DNA of 64,000 bases from Gymnopilus junonius (Eukaryota > Basidiomycota > Agaricomycetes > Agaricales > Galerinaceae): positions 24,186-88,185 of the forward strand of contig JADNYJ010000158.1 of the NCBI GenBank assembly GCA_015501075.1. Reading direction: 5' to 3'. The position numbers and the translations under genes were made by a program. Of the stretch, positions 13,029 to 24,306 are shown piece after piece (positions within the stretch are counted from its first letter, which is position 1; every line of letters begins with the position of its first letter). A model generated the notes under the pieces. It searched no databases. It had not been told where the DNA came from and was given only the letters and a program-made list of their open reading frames with translations.

Positions 13029-14516
13029 TATATTTGTATGGTATTCTGATACTTCATAGGCGATACCTATTTGATAACATTTTGTGCCGCAGACACCCTT
13101 TTTCTCCTAATCGCAAGCTCCAAAGTCGAAGTCAATGATTATATAAGCTCTATACACTAGCTTACGGTCACTGCTAATGCATTTTCGAATGAACGTTGTT
13201 CTATTTTAGTCAACCAGCCTTCAACTTCAACATCGTTAACTGCCATTGTGGAGGATCCACATTACACTGTTATGTGTTGTCACCGTCTGCAAGAGTTGAA
13301 TGGAGTTATACCCTCTGATTAATTATATAGTGCTTGCTTCAGAATGGGTTTTCGGAGTTTCTGCTGAATACGTCGACGTGCGCATGGTACAACTTTGCAC
13401 GTCAACATAAACTTACCCTTAAATGACAATTTCTCCAGGAGGATATAGGGTTGCCTTCACACCACATTGTTAATGAAATGAAATTGGAGAAATCATGAGT
13501 TCATGTCGGCGGCGGTGGGATGTTTACTTCCTGGATCCTGATGGTCTTCTTGATGTTCCTTCAGGTCGTTATCACTGCAATATGGATCCTCACAATATGG
13601 CAGCTTTCTGCTTTCAGGGCTTTAATTTTGTCATCTAAGTGCGTGATACTTTTCTACAGGTCCATCCTCAGCTACCGTATGGTCTAAAGCAAGCGACAGT
13701 CCTTCTCCAATTGTGTCATATTAGTGACGGAAATTAAATTGACATTTGCATTGCTGCTTTGACTGTTGACATGGACAAGTGGCCATTGGCATTCCATTTT
13801 TGGTGTAATCATCTCCCAGGTGACATGCTTTTCTGCACTGACCGATTCACGGAGATCTTAATAAGAGTTTAGAGAGTCAGGATCGCTTACACGGCTTTGA
13901 ATCAGCTTCAAGTTGAATACGGCGCCATCGTTCTGTGGACCAGTAACCAATTCCTTGTTTATTATCCTCGCTTTTGTAGATCCTTTCATCCTTCAAGACA
14001 GACTTTTACCCAACTATTTAATGGAATCCATAGAGACTGTAGTCACACTCAACTTAGGTTTGGAACAGGTCAGGTCTAAGGCTTAACATAAGCCTATTTG
14101 GTAGTATGACGACCAGTTGGAAGAGACAGGATGACCATTCGCATACTGAAAAATTATCATGCTATTCTTAGGGAAACAAGCATCGGACTTTGGCCATTAG
14201 CTTTTTTTACTTGCACAAGCTAAAAAAGATAAAAAAAGGGACGAAAATCTGGCCACCCAAATCCAGGCCTGGATTCCTGAAAAGCGCAGACTTTGTACCT
14301 AACGTTCAGAAAGGCCAGAGCTGATGCGGACCATGAAATCAATTCTCTGTATCATGAATCATGGCACATGAGATGAAACAATGCAAAAATTTGCCATTAC
14401 TGACCATATGACATACTAAATTTTTGAGGAATTGGCCAAAAAAGTGGAAAAGTTAAAAAGTAAATTGCCGACTTGCTGATGAAACCTCTTAGCATACATT
14501 CAACCAGCCAGTGTTC
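13029..14516. other. Intergenic, no gene seen
   Basis: AT-rich sequence with only short frames that lack a recognisable domain. It marks the change from the gene-bearing left part to the transposon-rich block. Confidence 0.5.
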
Positions 14517-14524
14517 CTCTAATC

Positions 14525-14680
14525 TAGTGATGTGCCAGCTCTGGCCTGAAGCCAGAAGCTGGGCCAAGCCAAGCCTGATTTTTGGCTTTTGGCCCAGCTC
14601 AAGGTTTGGGAAGGCCAAAGCCAGCTCAAGCCAAGCCAAAGCTGGGGCTTTCAGGCCAAGCTGGAGCTGGCACATCACTA
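14525..14680. mobile_element. hAT-like foldback MITE A (156 bp)
   Basis: The ends are inverted copies of each other (TAGTGATGTGCCAGCT at the left and its complement at the right), and the whole element folds on itself. It is flanked by the perfect 8-bp duplication CTCTAATC at 14517-14524 and 14681-14688. An 8-bp target duplication with TA-starting termini fits the hAT superfamily. It has no coding capacity, so it would depend on a transposase encoded elsewhere. Confidence 0.8.
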
Positions 14681-14771
14681 CTCTAATCAGAGACAAAATT
14701 TTATGGACAAGTACTCTGGCCTCTGCTGTGGGCCCTGACTCCTTTCAGCGATGTTGGGCCATTGACTAGAG

Positions 14772-15743
14772 TAGGGTTGCCGAAGTTCAGTTCAGAACTG
14801 ACAGTTTGAACCTGAACTGGCTGAACTGAACTGCAGTTCAGATGCAGTTCTGGTTCTCAGTTCAGCCTATGGCCAGTCAGTTCGAACTGAACTGAACTGC
14901 TTGTTAGGGAAATGCATGGGTATGGTCATGGGTTTCATGGGTTTTTTACAGTTAGAAATGTAGTACAAATTAAGACAATTTTTTTGCAATTTTTTTCGTG
15001 CAAATTGATTAAGAATTGAGTGAGTTATGCTTGTTTCAAGTTTGGGACTCAATAGCCCAAAACTGATGTCACAAATGTCACGGGTAAATGCTGTGGGTGC
15101 CACACCTACCCGTTTTGGCTACCCGTGACATTTGTGACATCAGTTTCGGTGATAATGGCCTCAAAATTGAAATGAGCATAACTCATTCAATTCTTAACCG
15201 ATTTGCATAAAAAAAATTGACTTAATTTGTACTACATTTCTAACTGTAAAAAACCCATGAAACCTGTGACCATACCCATACATTTCCCTACTGCTTGTTG
15301 GGTGTGGTTAAAATTATCAAATTTTGACCTTCAAAAGTGATTATTTTGGCATCAAAAAATTACCATTAGATTCCCATAATGTATAGAGAACTCCTTAGCA
15401 CTAATCCCAAGCACTAAATGACATAAAATAATTTCTTAAAATGATTTTATTTATTGTGTGAGGACATGAGTTATATGACACTACCCAATGCTTGAAAAAT
15501 CAGCAAATAATATACTGTTTTGTACATATAGCAATGTCTAATGATAGAAGATAGACATATCTGTAGTCTATCTACTATTTCAAAGCCTCAGATGAAAGAA
15601 AATTTTATGTTTTGGCCATTGCCAGTTCAGAACAGTTCAAACCAGTTCAAACTGAGAACTGAACTGAACTGGGAAGTTCAGTTCTCAGTTCAGAAAATTG
15701 GCCAAAGAACTGAACTGAACTGAACTGAACTTCAGCAACCCTA
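14772..15743. mobile_element. hAT-like MITE B (972 bp, carries nested element C)
   Basis: The termini are TAGGGTTGCCGAAGTTCAG and the inverted partner CTTCAGCAACCCTA. The flanking 8-bp duplication GACTAGAG is exact (14764-14771 and 15744-15751). Both subterminal regions are dense in the pentamer AACTG/CAGTT in opposite orientation, so the ends can pair. No long frame is present. Element C sits inside it. The start of a related element appears at 63796. Confidence 0.85.
14905..15290. mobile_element. hAT-like foldback MITE C, nested in MITE B (386 bp)
   Basis: Almost the entire element is an imperfect palindrome with arms of about 190 nt, starting TAGGGAAATGCATGGGTATG and ending with its inverted counterpart. 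The 8-bp duplication CTGCTTGT occurs at 14897-14904 and 15291-15298 and lies inside MITE B, so C inserted after B. It has no coding capacity. Confidence 0.85.
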
Positions 15744-15751
15744 GACTAGAG

Positions 15752-16505
15752 GGGCAAGAACCAAGGTTTGGTGTCATGATTTGCCATTCACTGTAGTCCT
15801 AGAGGTTATCAGGTCATTGTTGTTTTGGAAATTGTAATATAAACCTGAGGGCCTAAGCCTAGAGAGCACTCCAAAGATATAAATGCAGGCTGTTCAGGAG
15901 GGGGTCTAGCATGAGATCCAGGGGCAGTGACAGAGTGGCAGTGGCAGTGCACTTCAATTCAGGTCAGACAATGATCACATGGAAAATGCTGATGAAATCC
16001 ATTTTCTCTTTTGTGCATCTACTAAGTACTAGTGTTTTGACTCTCAATTATTGATATTTTCAATTTCCCTGCCATTTTAACTTGCTTCTAATGAAACCAT
16101 GATCTATGATAGGTAACACTACAAGCAATTGGAATGAATATGACCAACTGCACTTGGAATCATCTTCTAGTTCAAAAGAGCCTTGTGTATCTACTATCAT
16201 GTGCTCTGACATTCTGAGCCTGAATGTAATAGGAAGGTGTCAAACCAAACAGATATTCAAAGAAAAATGGAGAACAAAAAACAAGCAACATGGGGCACAC
16301 ACTAGAGGTTCACATCATCCATAGATATTTTGACATACCTGATCATTGCATTAGAATATTCCAGATGACTATCAGCAGTCAAGGGGGTTTTGGGATTTGA
16401 GTCCAAGATATTGGGCTGGTTAGTTAGTCTGGTCAGCCATAAAAAAACATTCTACCAATTTAATAAATCTTATCTTATCTCATCCATAAAGCCTTAACTT
16501 GACTT
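15752..16505. other. Intergenic, no gene seen
   Basis: Sequence between MITE B and the copia element. There is only a 72-codon frame without similarity that I recognise. The host sequence ends in CAGTT, which was duplicated by the copia insertion. Confidence 0.4.
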
Positions 16506-16510
16506 CAGTT

Positions 16511-16942
16511 TATCGAGCAGCAAGTTGTACATACAGTGAGCAACCACTGTATGCACGATGCACTCTGCATAGTATCAATGTAGCTACTAGCTTACCTGGG
16601 TTGTGAGAGGCTAGTGCTAAGGTGACTACTTAGGCTACTACTTAGAAGTGCAAATGACTTAGATTAGGATGCTGTTTAGAGCATCCTTATATACCTACAG
16701 GACATGCAGTGACTAACTATGTATGAGTAATGCATAAGGCAATTACTCAGCTAATTACTATGTAATTACTAATATTTACTCATAAGATGAGTAATATGCT
16801 CACTAAGTGATCACATGTTTTAGTCATATAAGATGACTGTGATACTCTGTCATCACTGGATCTAGTCACATATAGATGCATCTGATCATGCGTGTCATGT
16901 GAGTCATGTGATGTAGTCACATGGACACTTATCATGTCAACA
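16511..16942 (-). repeat. Copia 3' LTR (left in the window)
   Basis: This is the downstream LTR in element orientation. It is nearly identical to the copy at 22258-22688. The few differences are transitions, mainly CA against TG, plus one small indel near 16680. Confidence 0.92.
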
Positions 16943-16953
16943 CTCCCCCTCAA
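16943..16953 (-). other. Copia polypurine tract
   Basis: On the minus strand TTGAGGGGGAG directly abuts the 3' LTR. A purine run in this position primes plus-strand DNA synthesis in LTR elements. Confidence 0.8.
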
Positions 16954-17003
16954 GTAGTGCCACGTTAGCACACATACTTGTTCTGACATGATGTGTCAGT
17001 ATT

Positions 17004-20000
17004 CTATTCTAAGGGATAGAACTCTATGCCTAGAGCCTGTCTATGTTTAAGGAACAGGGTAGGGCCTAGATTCTTGGTGAACATATCAGCAACATTTTTG
17101 TCTGTAGGGACGTGCTCTATTTTAATGTTTCCAAGTTCTATTTGTTCCCGGATATAGTGGTAGCGTATTTCAATGTGCTTTATCCCTTTTTGGGTGATGG
17201 GATTTTGCGAGTTAAAAATAGCTCCATGACTATCTCCATATAAGGGAACATATGGGATTGACATCCCGAGTTCTTCAAATAGAATCTTAAACCATGCACA
17301 ATCACATGCACAGTCAGAGAGTGCCATGTATTCTGCCATTGTGGATGATGTTGATACTAGAGTCTGCATTTTGGAGTGTCATTTGATACTCCCACTAGCA
17401 AGGGAAAAGAAGTATCCCTGCGTAGATTGACGCATGTGATCAGGCTCTGTTCTATCATCACCGTATAAGGCATCACAGTAGGCATACAAGCCTTTATCGC
17501 TGTTTCCATCGAACACAAGTGCATAGTTGTGCATACCAACAAGGTAGCACATGATATATTTAGCACGGTTCAGATGTTCATCAGATGGGTTTGCAGTGAA
17601 CTTAGCCATCTGTGTTACAGCAAAGGCTATATCGGGTCGTGTTCCTAGCATTAAATATAGCAGGGAACCGATCACCGATTGATACTCTGACCAAAGTGAA
17701 GCCAAACTCGTGCCTGTAAAGGGTTCTGGCTTATACCTGGTAGGTAATGGAGTCTGTGCCGCTTTCGCATTCATCATTCCAAAGCATGTAAGAATCTTAT
17801 TAAGGTACAGCATTTGATCGATGTAGGTCTTGCCTTTTATGTACCTGATTCTCATGTGGAGAAACTCCTGACATACACCTAGGTCTCAACATTCCCATGT
17901 AGTCATAAATAGCTGCTTCTTCTGTCAGACTAATTCAGTGTTAGGACCTGTGATGATAATATCATCAACATATGCCAACATAATGACAAGGGTCCCATCG
18001 CTATGTCTTGCAACAAATATGCCAGCATCAGCATATAGGCATGTGAAACTGAGCTCTTTAAGGGAGCAATCAAGTTCAGACCACCATGCACATGCGGCTT
18101 GTTTTAGCCCATAGATAGCTTTGAGCAGGTGAAGTACTTTCTTCTCTTGTCCCTTTATGGTAAAGCCATCAGGCTGTTCCATATATATCTCCTTGTCAAG
18201 TTTCCCATATAGGAAAGCTGATTTGATGTCAAGGGACTCTATACGCCATTTCTTGAGTGTCGCTAAGGCTAGGATTGTGCAGACCGACTTGAACCAGACA
18301 ACTGGTGAGAAGATCTCATCATAGTCTAGGCCTTCTATTTGGGAAAATCCCTTGGCAACTAGATGGGCTTTTTTATGTCCATCGGACTGAATATCAAAAA
18401 CCCAACAATTTTTGATGGCCTTTCAGCCTGGAGGTAGGTCAGCAAGCTCATAAACTTTTTGTTTACAAAGGGCCTCTAATTCTTGAATTGAGCCTTGTGC
18501 CATTCCTGTTGTTGATTGGCAGGTAGCCGACTAAGATCTTTACTAGTCCAATTTTGGACGTTCAATGGATCTGGAAGTGCACTATCGGAAATTGCCTTAG
18601 AAAGTAAATAGGCATGCCAATGTGCTCCCCCTTTGCTCCCATATTGGGATTGTACAGGTACTCAGCCACGTGGTCACTAGAGGCTGTAGACAAATTTGGA
18701 GCAGATCCGGTTATGTCTAATCTGCGCTGGCAATCTCTATCGGTGGCTGTACCAGGAGGGTATATGTTCCCTTCTTTTTGCATACTTTTACTCTCATGAG
18801 TGCTCCTTCTTGGAGCATCACCGGCAGCTCCCCCTGATGGACTGGCACAGGGTTTCCATGGTGCAGGTGGTGGGAGATTAGAACTCGGTCCTTGCCTAGG
18901 AGTAGAAGGCATACTTGGATGAGTATCTGCTGGTGACTCAGGAGGTGGAGTCTTGGGTGGCTCATCATCACGAGGTACCTCAGACTCACTTGACGGATTA
19001 TTTGGGGGTGGTCTATAGGACGGTTCATCACCATTGTGAGAATCACTGTCCTCCACTTCCAAAACACATTCCTCTGGGGAGGTGCACTTACGTATTTGGG
19101 TAAGTGATGGTACTTTAGCCTTTTGGCATTTAGGAAACAAATGTTCATCAAAAAGTGCCATGGCAGCTATGAATAGAACATTGTTGGGGCTTCACATGAA
19201 CATCATGTTAGAATGATGTCTGCAATATCTGAGGAATATCATCAACTCAGATTTGGGTGAAAGTTTATTTGCCCGTGTATCCTTTGGAAGGAACATGTAT
19301 GCCCCACATCCTAACACCTGTAGGTGTGACAAATCAGGCTTTTCTCCATTGATCAATTCAAATGGAGATTTCCAGTTGAGTCGATGCATGGGAGTTCTAT
19401 TATATAAATAGACTGCATGTATCATGCAAAACTCCCACCAGCTGTCAGGAAGACAGGCTAATAGGCGCATAGACTTGGCTTTCTCATCTAAAGTCTGATT
19501 GGGCTATTCTCTTTGGATATGAAATTAAGTGATCATGAATCACCTAACACAATATTGTTGGCGCTGAGGATTTGACCCATCGACAGAAGTTGTACAGTCA
19601 CATCAGGCATGTAGAATACTGGATGAAGATGCAATGTTTCATGCGTCACAGTATTATCCTTATCGGTAACTTCTGTTTCAATAAAAACAGTACCAAATCC
19701 ATTGACAAAGACTATGCTGTTAGCAGTTTGGACCTTTGGTCTTTCTTTGCTTGGAAATTTGGTAAGTTCCGAGAAGTTGGAGATTTGTCCAGAAAAATGC
19801 ATGGATGCTCCGGAATCTACAAGCCATTCCTCAAATGTCTTTTGACATTCCTTTCCCTTACAGTTCACACAAGAGACAACATGATCAAGATAAATATTGT
19901 AGATAGTAAATAAAAGTAATTTACTATCTACCCCATACAGCATATTAATACCTGTGGGTTGATCAGTTAGTGTCTTGTCAGTATGTGAACAAGAAGGTAC

Positions 20001-21824
20001 TTGCCAATCCGGATGAGGGAGGAGCACTGAATCACCATGATTCTGCTCGATCTCATCCTCATAGGAGATCGGGTCCAAATCCTGCATCATCTTGTACATA
20101 TTGTCCCGGCTCTGTTGAGCCATTTTAGTAATGACATTCCCATCTGCACTGATATAGTGCAATCCGAGATGAAGGGACTCACTGATCGGTGGTGGCAGCA
20201 GAAGGTCTTCTTCCCCAAAGGAGATATACTCCTCATCATAGTCCACATAGGTGAGATCGCCTTGTGACACTACCCCATTCATATGATTCCAATCTTCTGC
20301 CATAAGCAGTTCGGAATCGACTGCCATATGAGAAGGATCTGGGGTCAGCGCCCGATAGGGCTCAGAACCAAAGAGATCATTGTAGATCTCAGTTGTCATC
20401 GATGACCCCAATGCAACATCCTCTGTGGTGGTGCTACTGTGTATATGCACAGTGCTACTCATTCCCACATTGTCGGTGATCCTACTTGCACCTGTATTAA
20501 GGGCGACTTCCTCAAATCTACTCGAGGTGGCAATTGTCAGGGTAACCCCGATCCAAGACATCAGGTCCTGCAATTTCCTAAAAGAGGGGTATGGTGCCAT
20601 TCCCCGAGTGGGGTTCTGCCAGGCACCTTCATGGACTTTGCAAGAGGTAATAGTACCTCTCCCACTAATCTCAACTATATTGTGAGTAGTGGGGACTGGG
20701 CGTGATTTCTCTAGTGGTGGGAAATGCGCCATTGATGTGAGCGTGAAGGGCTCATCATCAGAGTCCTCAACAAAGCATGCTGACTTTGGTTTGAAGCCAG
20801 CGCAGTGGGGTTTCCTCTTAGGATACTCTTTTTTCTGTGAACTGCTGGGGTTACCAGCATTCTGCTGATCAGAGTGGCATGGTTCGGGACCTTTCCCTTT
20901 GATCGCAGTATTGCGCTGTGCATTCACGTTACTAGCCTGTTGGTTTCTGGGCCGGCTATCCTTAGGTGGGTTGAGCTGCTTTGGCACGTAGAATGTGCTG
21001 TGCTTGGGTTGCTCATGTGCCTTAAGGTGCCCAAATTGGGCAGTTCATGTGGTGCAAATGCTGTCAAAGAGATCTTTCAGTTCCATATTTGGAACTGAGT
21101 TTTGCCTGGTGAAATCTTCCATCATCTGCTGATAAATGGATTCTTGCGACGTGACATTCATGGCAAGTGGAAGATTCATGAGTAGAACTAGGCATGCCAT
21201 GGATTCAGAAACCATGGGTACCATACCAGTGGAACCAGTTAATGTTGAGGGATTTGTATCATTGATGAGCAGGAGACGCCCATAGTGGTAATGGAACTTG
21301 GCAAGCTGGGGGTTGGGATCAGAGAGATCGATCTTGAGATTCATAAGGACCCTAAAGTCCTCGAGGGTCTCAATGAACATCTCCTTGGAGTACTTCATCT
21401 TGATCCAATCCCATGCTTGAGCTGCAGACAGGGCTTTTACCTGGTCCCATATACCAGTATTGAGGCACATGGCCAAAAGGCTGAGTGCCTTGGAATTCTT
21501 GGAGTTGAAACTCTCCAATTTATGGCGGTACATTTCCTCGGTGGCAGTCCAGTGAGAGAAGCGGGCGTTATACAGGTTGAGATCACCCTGGGTAGGCCCA
21601 ATGGCAGGAGTGGTGTCGGTGGCATGAGTGCCAGTGGGAAATGAGGGTTCCCTAATTTGTTGCTCCAGAGGAGCGGTGAGGGTCCCTTCAAGGACGGCTT
21701 TGATGTCCATGTGGAGGATGACAGCCTCCATCTTCGACGCCCATTGGTGGTAGTAGCGACCATCGAATTTCGGAAGGTCAGAGGCAGAGAAGGAGATAGA
21801 AGTGGTGTTCTTTACGGAAGACAT
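17004..21824 (-). pseudogene. Copia gag-pol polyprotein, disabled
   Basis: Gag starts at ATG 21824 (SASDLPKFDGRYYHQWASKM). An in-frame TGA at 21045-21047 interrupts it, and the same frame then stays open to 19533. That part includes the protease site WLVDSGASMHF and ends in LLSMGQILSANNIVLGDS. The next readable segment is an integrase tail (LPDSWWEF, YLYNRTP, SPFELINGEKP; about 19470-19192), so the HHCC and DDE catalytic core of integrase is missing. A proline-rich linker follows (19161-18562), then reverse transcriptase with LLKAIYGLKQAACAWW and LAYVDDIIITG (18182-17925), then RNase H ending at 17004. An in-frame TGA at 17379-17381 replaces the Trp expected in the segment SGSIKWHSK, and further frame breaks lie at 18190-18560 and 17860-17925. 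The copy cannot move on its own. Confidence 0.9.
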
Positions 21825-22029
21825 TGTTGTGATGTTTGGATGGTTGGATTTCTGTTAAGAAAAAGGCTGGGTTGTGTCAGTGACAGGTGTGTAAGAAGCA
21901 TGCTAAAAAAGGAAAGCACTGCTAAAAATACCTGCACCAGACATGGAATTAACCCCTTAAGGGCAATTTGTCCAGACAGCGACAGATGTCTGGGCCCACA
22001 TGACAAGGCCCTATACAATGTTGCGCATG

Positions 22030-22235
22030 GTAGTGAACAATTGTGGGAGAGTGTTCTGTCTTGCAATGAACAGCTGTGGTCAATGTTCTGCCTAATGGCG
22101 AACTATCTTCCCAGGTAGAAGTAAGCTACAGACTGATGCTAAGCAGGTTCTGCACAATGGCGAACAATGCTAGACAGGTTCTGCCCTAAGGCAAACTCAA
22201 TGTCCAGCAGGTTCTGCCAATGGCGAACAGCATGC
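22030..22235 (-). repeat. Short tandem-like repeats in the copia leader
   Basis: Between the 5' LTR and gag, a unit of about 30 bp with the core GTTCTGC...AATGGCGAAC (plus strand) recurs three to four times with small changes. Its position in the untranslated leader suggests a packaging or regulatory role, but this is inference. Confidence 0.6.
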
Positions 22236-22245
22236 TTTGCTATCA

Positions 22246-22257
22246 GGGCCCATAACC
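22246..22257 (-). other. Copia primer binding site, initiator tRNA-Met half-tRNA type
   Basis: Directly after the 5' LTR, the element strand reads GGTTATGGGCCC. This is complementary to the anticodon arm of initiator tRNA-Met (which contains CAU) rather than to a tRNA 3' end. Drosophila copia is known to be primed by an internal iMet tRNA fragment of this kind. Confidence 0.7.
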
Positions 22258-22688
22258 TATCGAGCAGCAAGTTGTACATACAGTGAGCAACCACTGTATG
22301 CACGATGCACTCTGCATAGTATCAATGTAGCTACTAGCTTACCTGGGTTGTGAGAGGCTAGTGCTAAGGTGACTACTTAGGCTACTACTTAGAAGTGCAA
22401 ATGACTTAGATTAGGACGCTGTTTAGAGGTCCTTATATACCTACAGGACATGCAGTGACTAACTACATATGAGTAATGCATAAGGCAATTACTCAGCTAA
22501 TTACTATGTAATTACTAATATTTACTCATAAGATGAGTAATATGCTCACTAAGTGATCACATGTTTCAGTCATATAAGATGACTGTGATACTCTGTCGTC
22601 ACTGGATCTAGTTGCATATAGATGTGTCTGATCATGCGTGTCATGTGAGTCATGTGATGTAGTCACATGGACACTTATTGTGTCAACA
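22258..22688 (-). repeat. Copia 5' LTR (right in the window)
   Basis: This is the upstream LTR in element orientation and should contain the element promoter. It is paired with the copy at 16511-16942. Confidence 0.92.
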
Positions 22689-22693
22689 CAGTT

Positions 22694-24303
22694 GACACCA
22701 AAAAGACTGCAAAACTCATTCTCTGAAGAGTAAAGACCAGAAATGGCTTTGAAAGAGCTGGTATGTCTCTTTCTGGAGAAGGTAAAGATCAGATTTACTT
22801 CAGACATCTACTGAAATCACATCATTTAGACTGAGCCTAACATCTGTGATAATTGTTAAGTTCTTGATGATCTAAATGAAGGGAAGGGTGGAGCAGGCAG
22901 AGGAGATCCACATTGGAGCTATGGCAGAGTATGTCGGTGTTGGAGTTGGTCTTAGCATAAACATATGTAGACATAGGGTTGAGACTTCAGCTTCAATGTA
23001 TGTGTTGCACTCCATTGTCTGGACATTGTCTCGAATGTTGGAGTCAGATCAGACTGAGAGAGCAGAGTAGAGGGCATAGATTGATTAATGAACAATATAT
23101 GAACTAAGGTACCTAATAATAGTTCTAAGGTTTTTATACTATGGAGGAAACTAAGCAGAGACTGTACATGTACTAGTAAGCAGGTAGACATGTAAGTTAT
23201 TCTGCACTGTTTGAAGTTCTCTAGCTACATGTAATGTAAGTGTCTACATGTTCTAGGACTTGTAATATTTCGAGGAGATCATAAGGTCAGAGTTTGTATA
23301 GTCAGAGATCAGAGTTGGTCAGAGGCATGTATATAACAATAATGGAACTGTTCTATGTCCACAATGTGATACATCTGTTACACTTGGGAGTGTCAGAATC
23401 AAGAAGTTCAATAAATGGCACCTCAATAGTCAGAAGTGTAAATAAAAAGAAAAGCAGCACTCTACAGAAAACTCAGGAAGCTGCACATCAGTTTTTTGCC
23501 CCTCATCTTGCAACAGCCCCAGCTCCTAGTCCATCAGCTTCCCATCTACTTGTCAAACCAGCATCTACACCCCTACACAATGGTCAGAGCTTTGGGCTTA
23601 CAAGTAGAACTGCAACAATCAACCTATTGCGAGCAATTTCGGTATTCTACAACCATCCAAATGACCTGATATAGCATGCCCTATGACTTCTGTGCTTCTC
23701 AAAATTTTTTTGCCAAAATTCAACAGCTACTAAAGTCAGTTGATGTTGCTGATGATGACTGCCCACTTGCATGCTTTCAGGAAGTTTTGAAGGATCTGTT
23801 GGACCAGGGGAGGATGCTTGGGAATTTGGAATAGAAATAATTGATACTTGCATTAGCCCAAAAGATGAGATCCATAGCAGCATTGTATCCACTGATGAAG
23901 CTGGCATCTTCATGGACTTATTCAGGAAGATTGAGGCCCAGGTCCAGGGGATACTCAGCAAAGTTCAAAGCAAGTATGCACAGCACTGGTGTCACAGCAG
24001 AAGTGAAATGTAGCCATTGATATCAAAGACTTTGTTCTTTTCTCAGAACTGGGCTTCAGTATCTACAAGATTGACTGATGTACTTGCAAAAAAGGTTGAT
24101 GAAATGGTGAGTGACATTGACTCTGCATTCCTGAATAATGATTGCGATGGAAGATCAGTGATTTCTTAAATTGCTGACCATTGGAGAAAAACCTACTCTT
24201 TTTATAATGTGGGACATCCAGCCCCCATTGATATCATCATAGTCTGGTTCTCGCAAAGTGTGACTTACAACAACAGTGGCATTGGATGCATTTCCTCCTG
24301 ATA
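22694..24303. other. Decayed sequence, possible gene remnant on the plus strand
   Basis: At 23294-24160, consecutive plus-strand frames read as protein-like pieces (a Ser/Pro-rich part, then an acidic segment with GPGEDAWEFGIEIID and TDEAGIFMDLFRKI), but frame changes and stops separate them and I recognise no family. It may be an old gene or transposon fragment; the Harbinger-like element sits at its end. Nothing else is seen. Confidence 0.3.
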
Positions 24304-24306
24304 TTA

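Larger units (their letters stand above)
16511..22688 (-). mobile_element. Ty1/copia LTR retrotransposon, complete ends, defective coding region
   Basis: Two LTRs of 432 and 431 bp bound a 6178-bp element, flanked by the exact 5-bp duplication CAGTT (16506-16510 and 22689-22693). The element reads on the minus strand: LTR, primer binding site, gag, protease, integrase remnant, reverse transcriptase, RNase H, polypurine tract, LTR. The order integrase before reverse transcriptase is diagnostic of Ty1/copia. Read in element direction, the LTR starts TGTTGACA and ends CTCGATA, so the termini are TG...TA rather than TG...CA. The coding region is broken, as described in its own entry. Confidence 0.93.

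Noticed and set aside
18562..19151. Overlapping minus frames in the copia linker as a separate gene
   Set aside because: They lie between integrase and reverse transcriptase and are the usual variable linker of the polyprotein.
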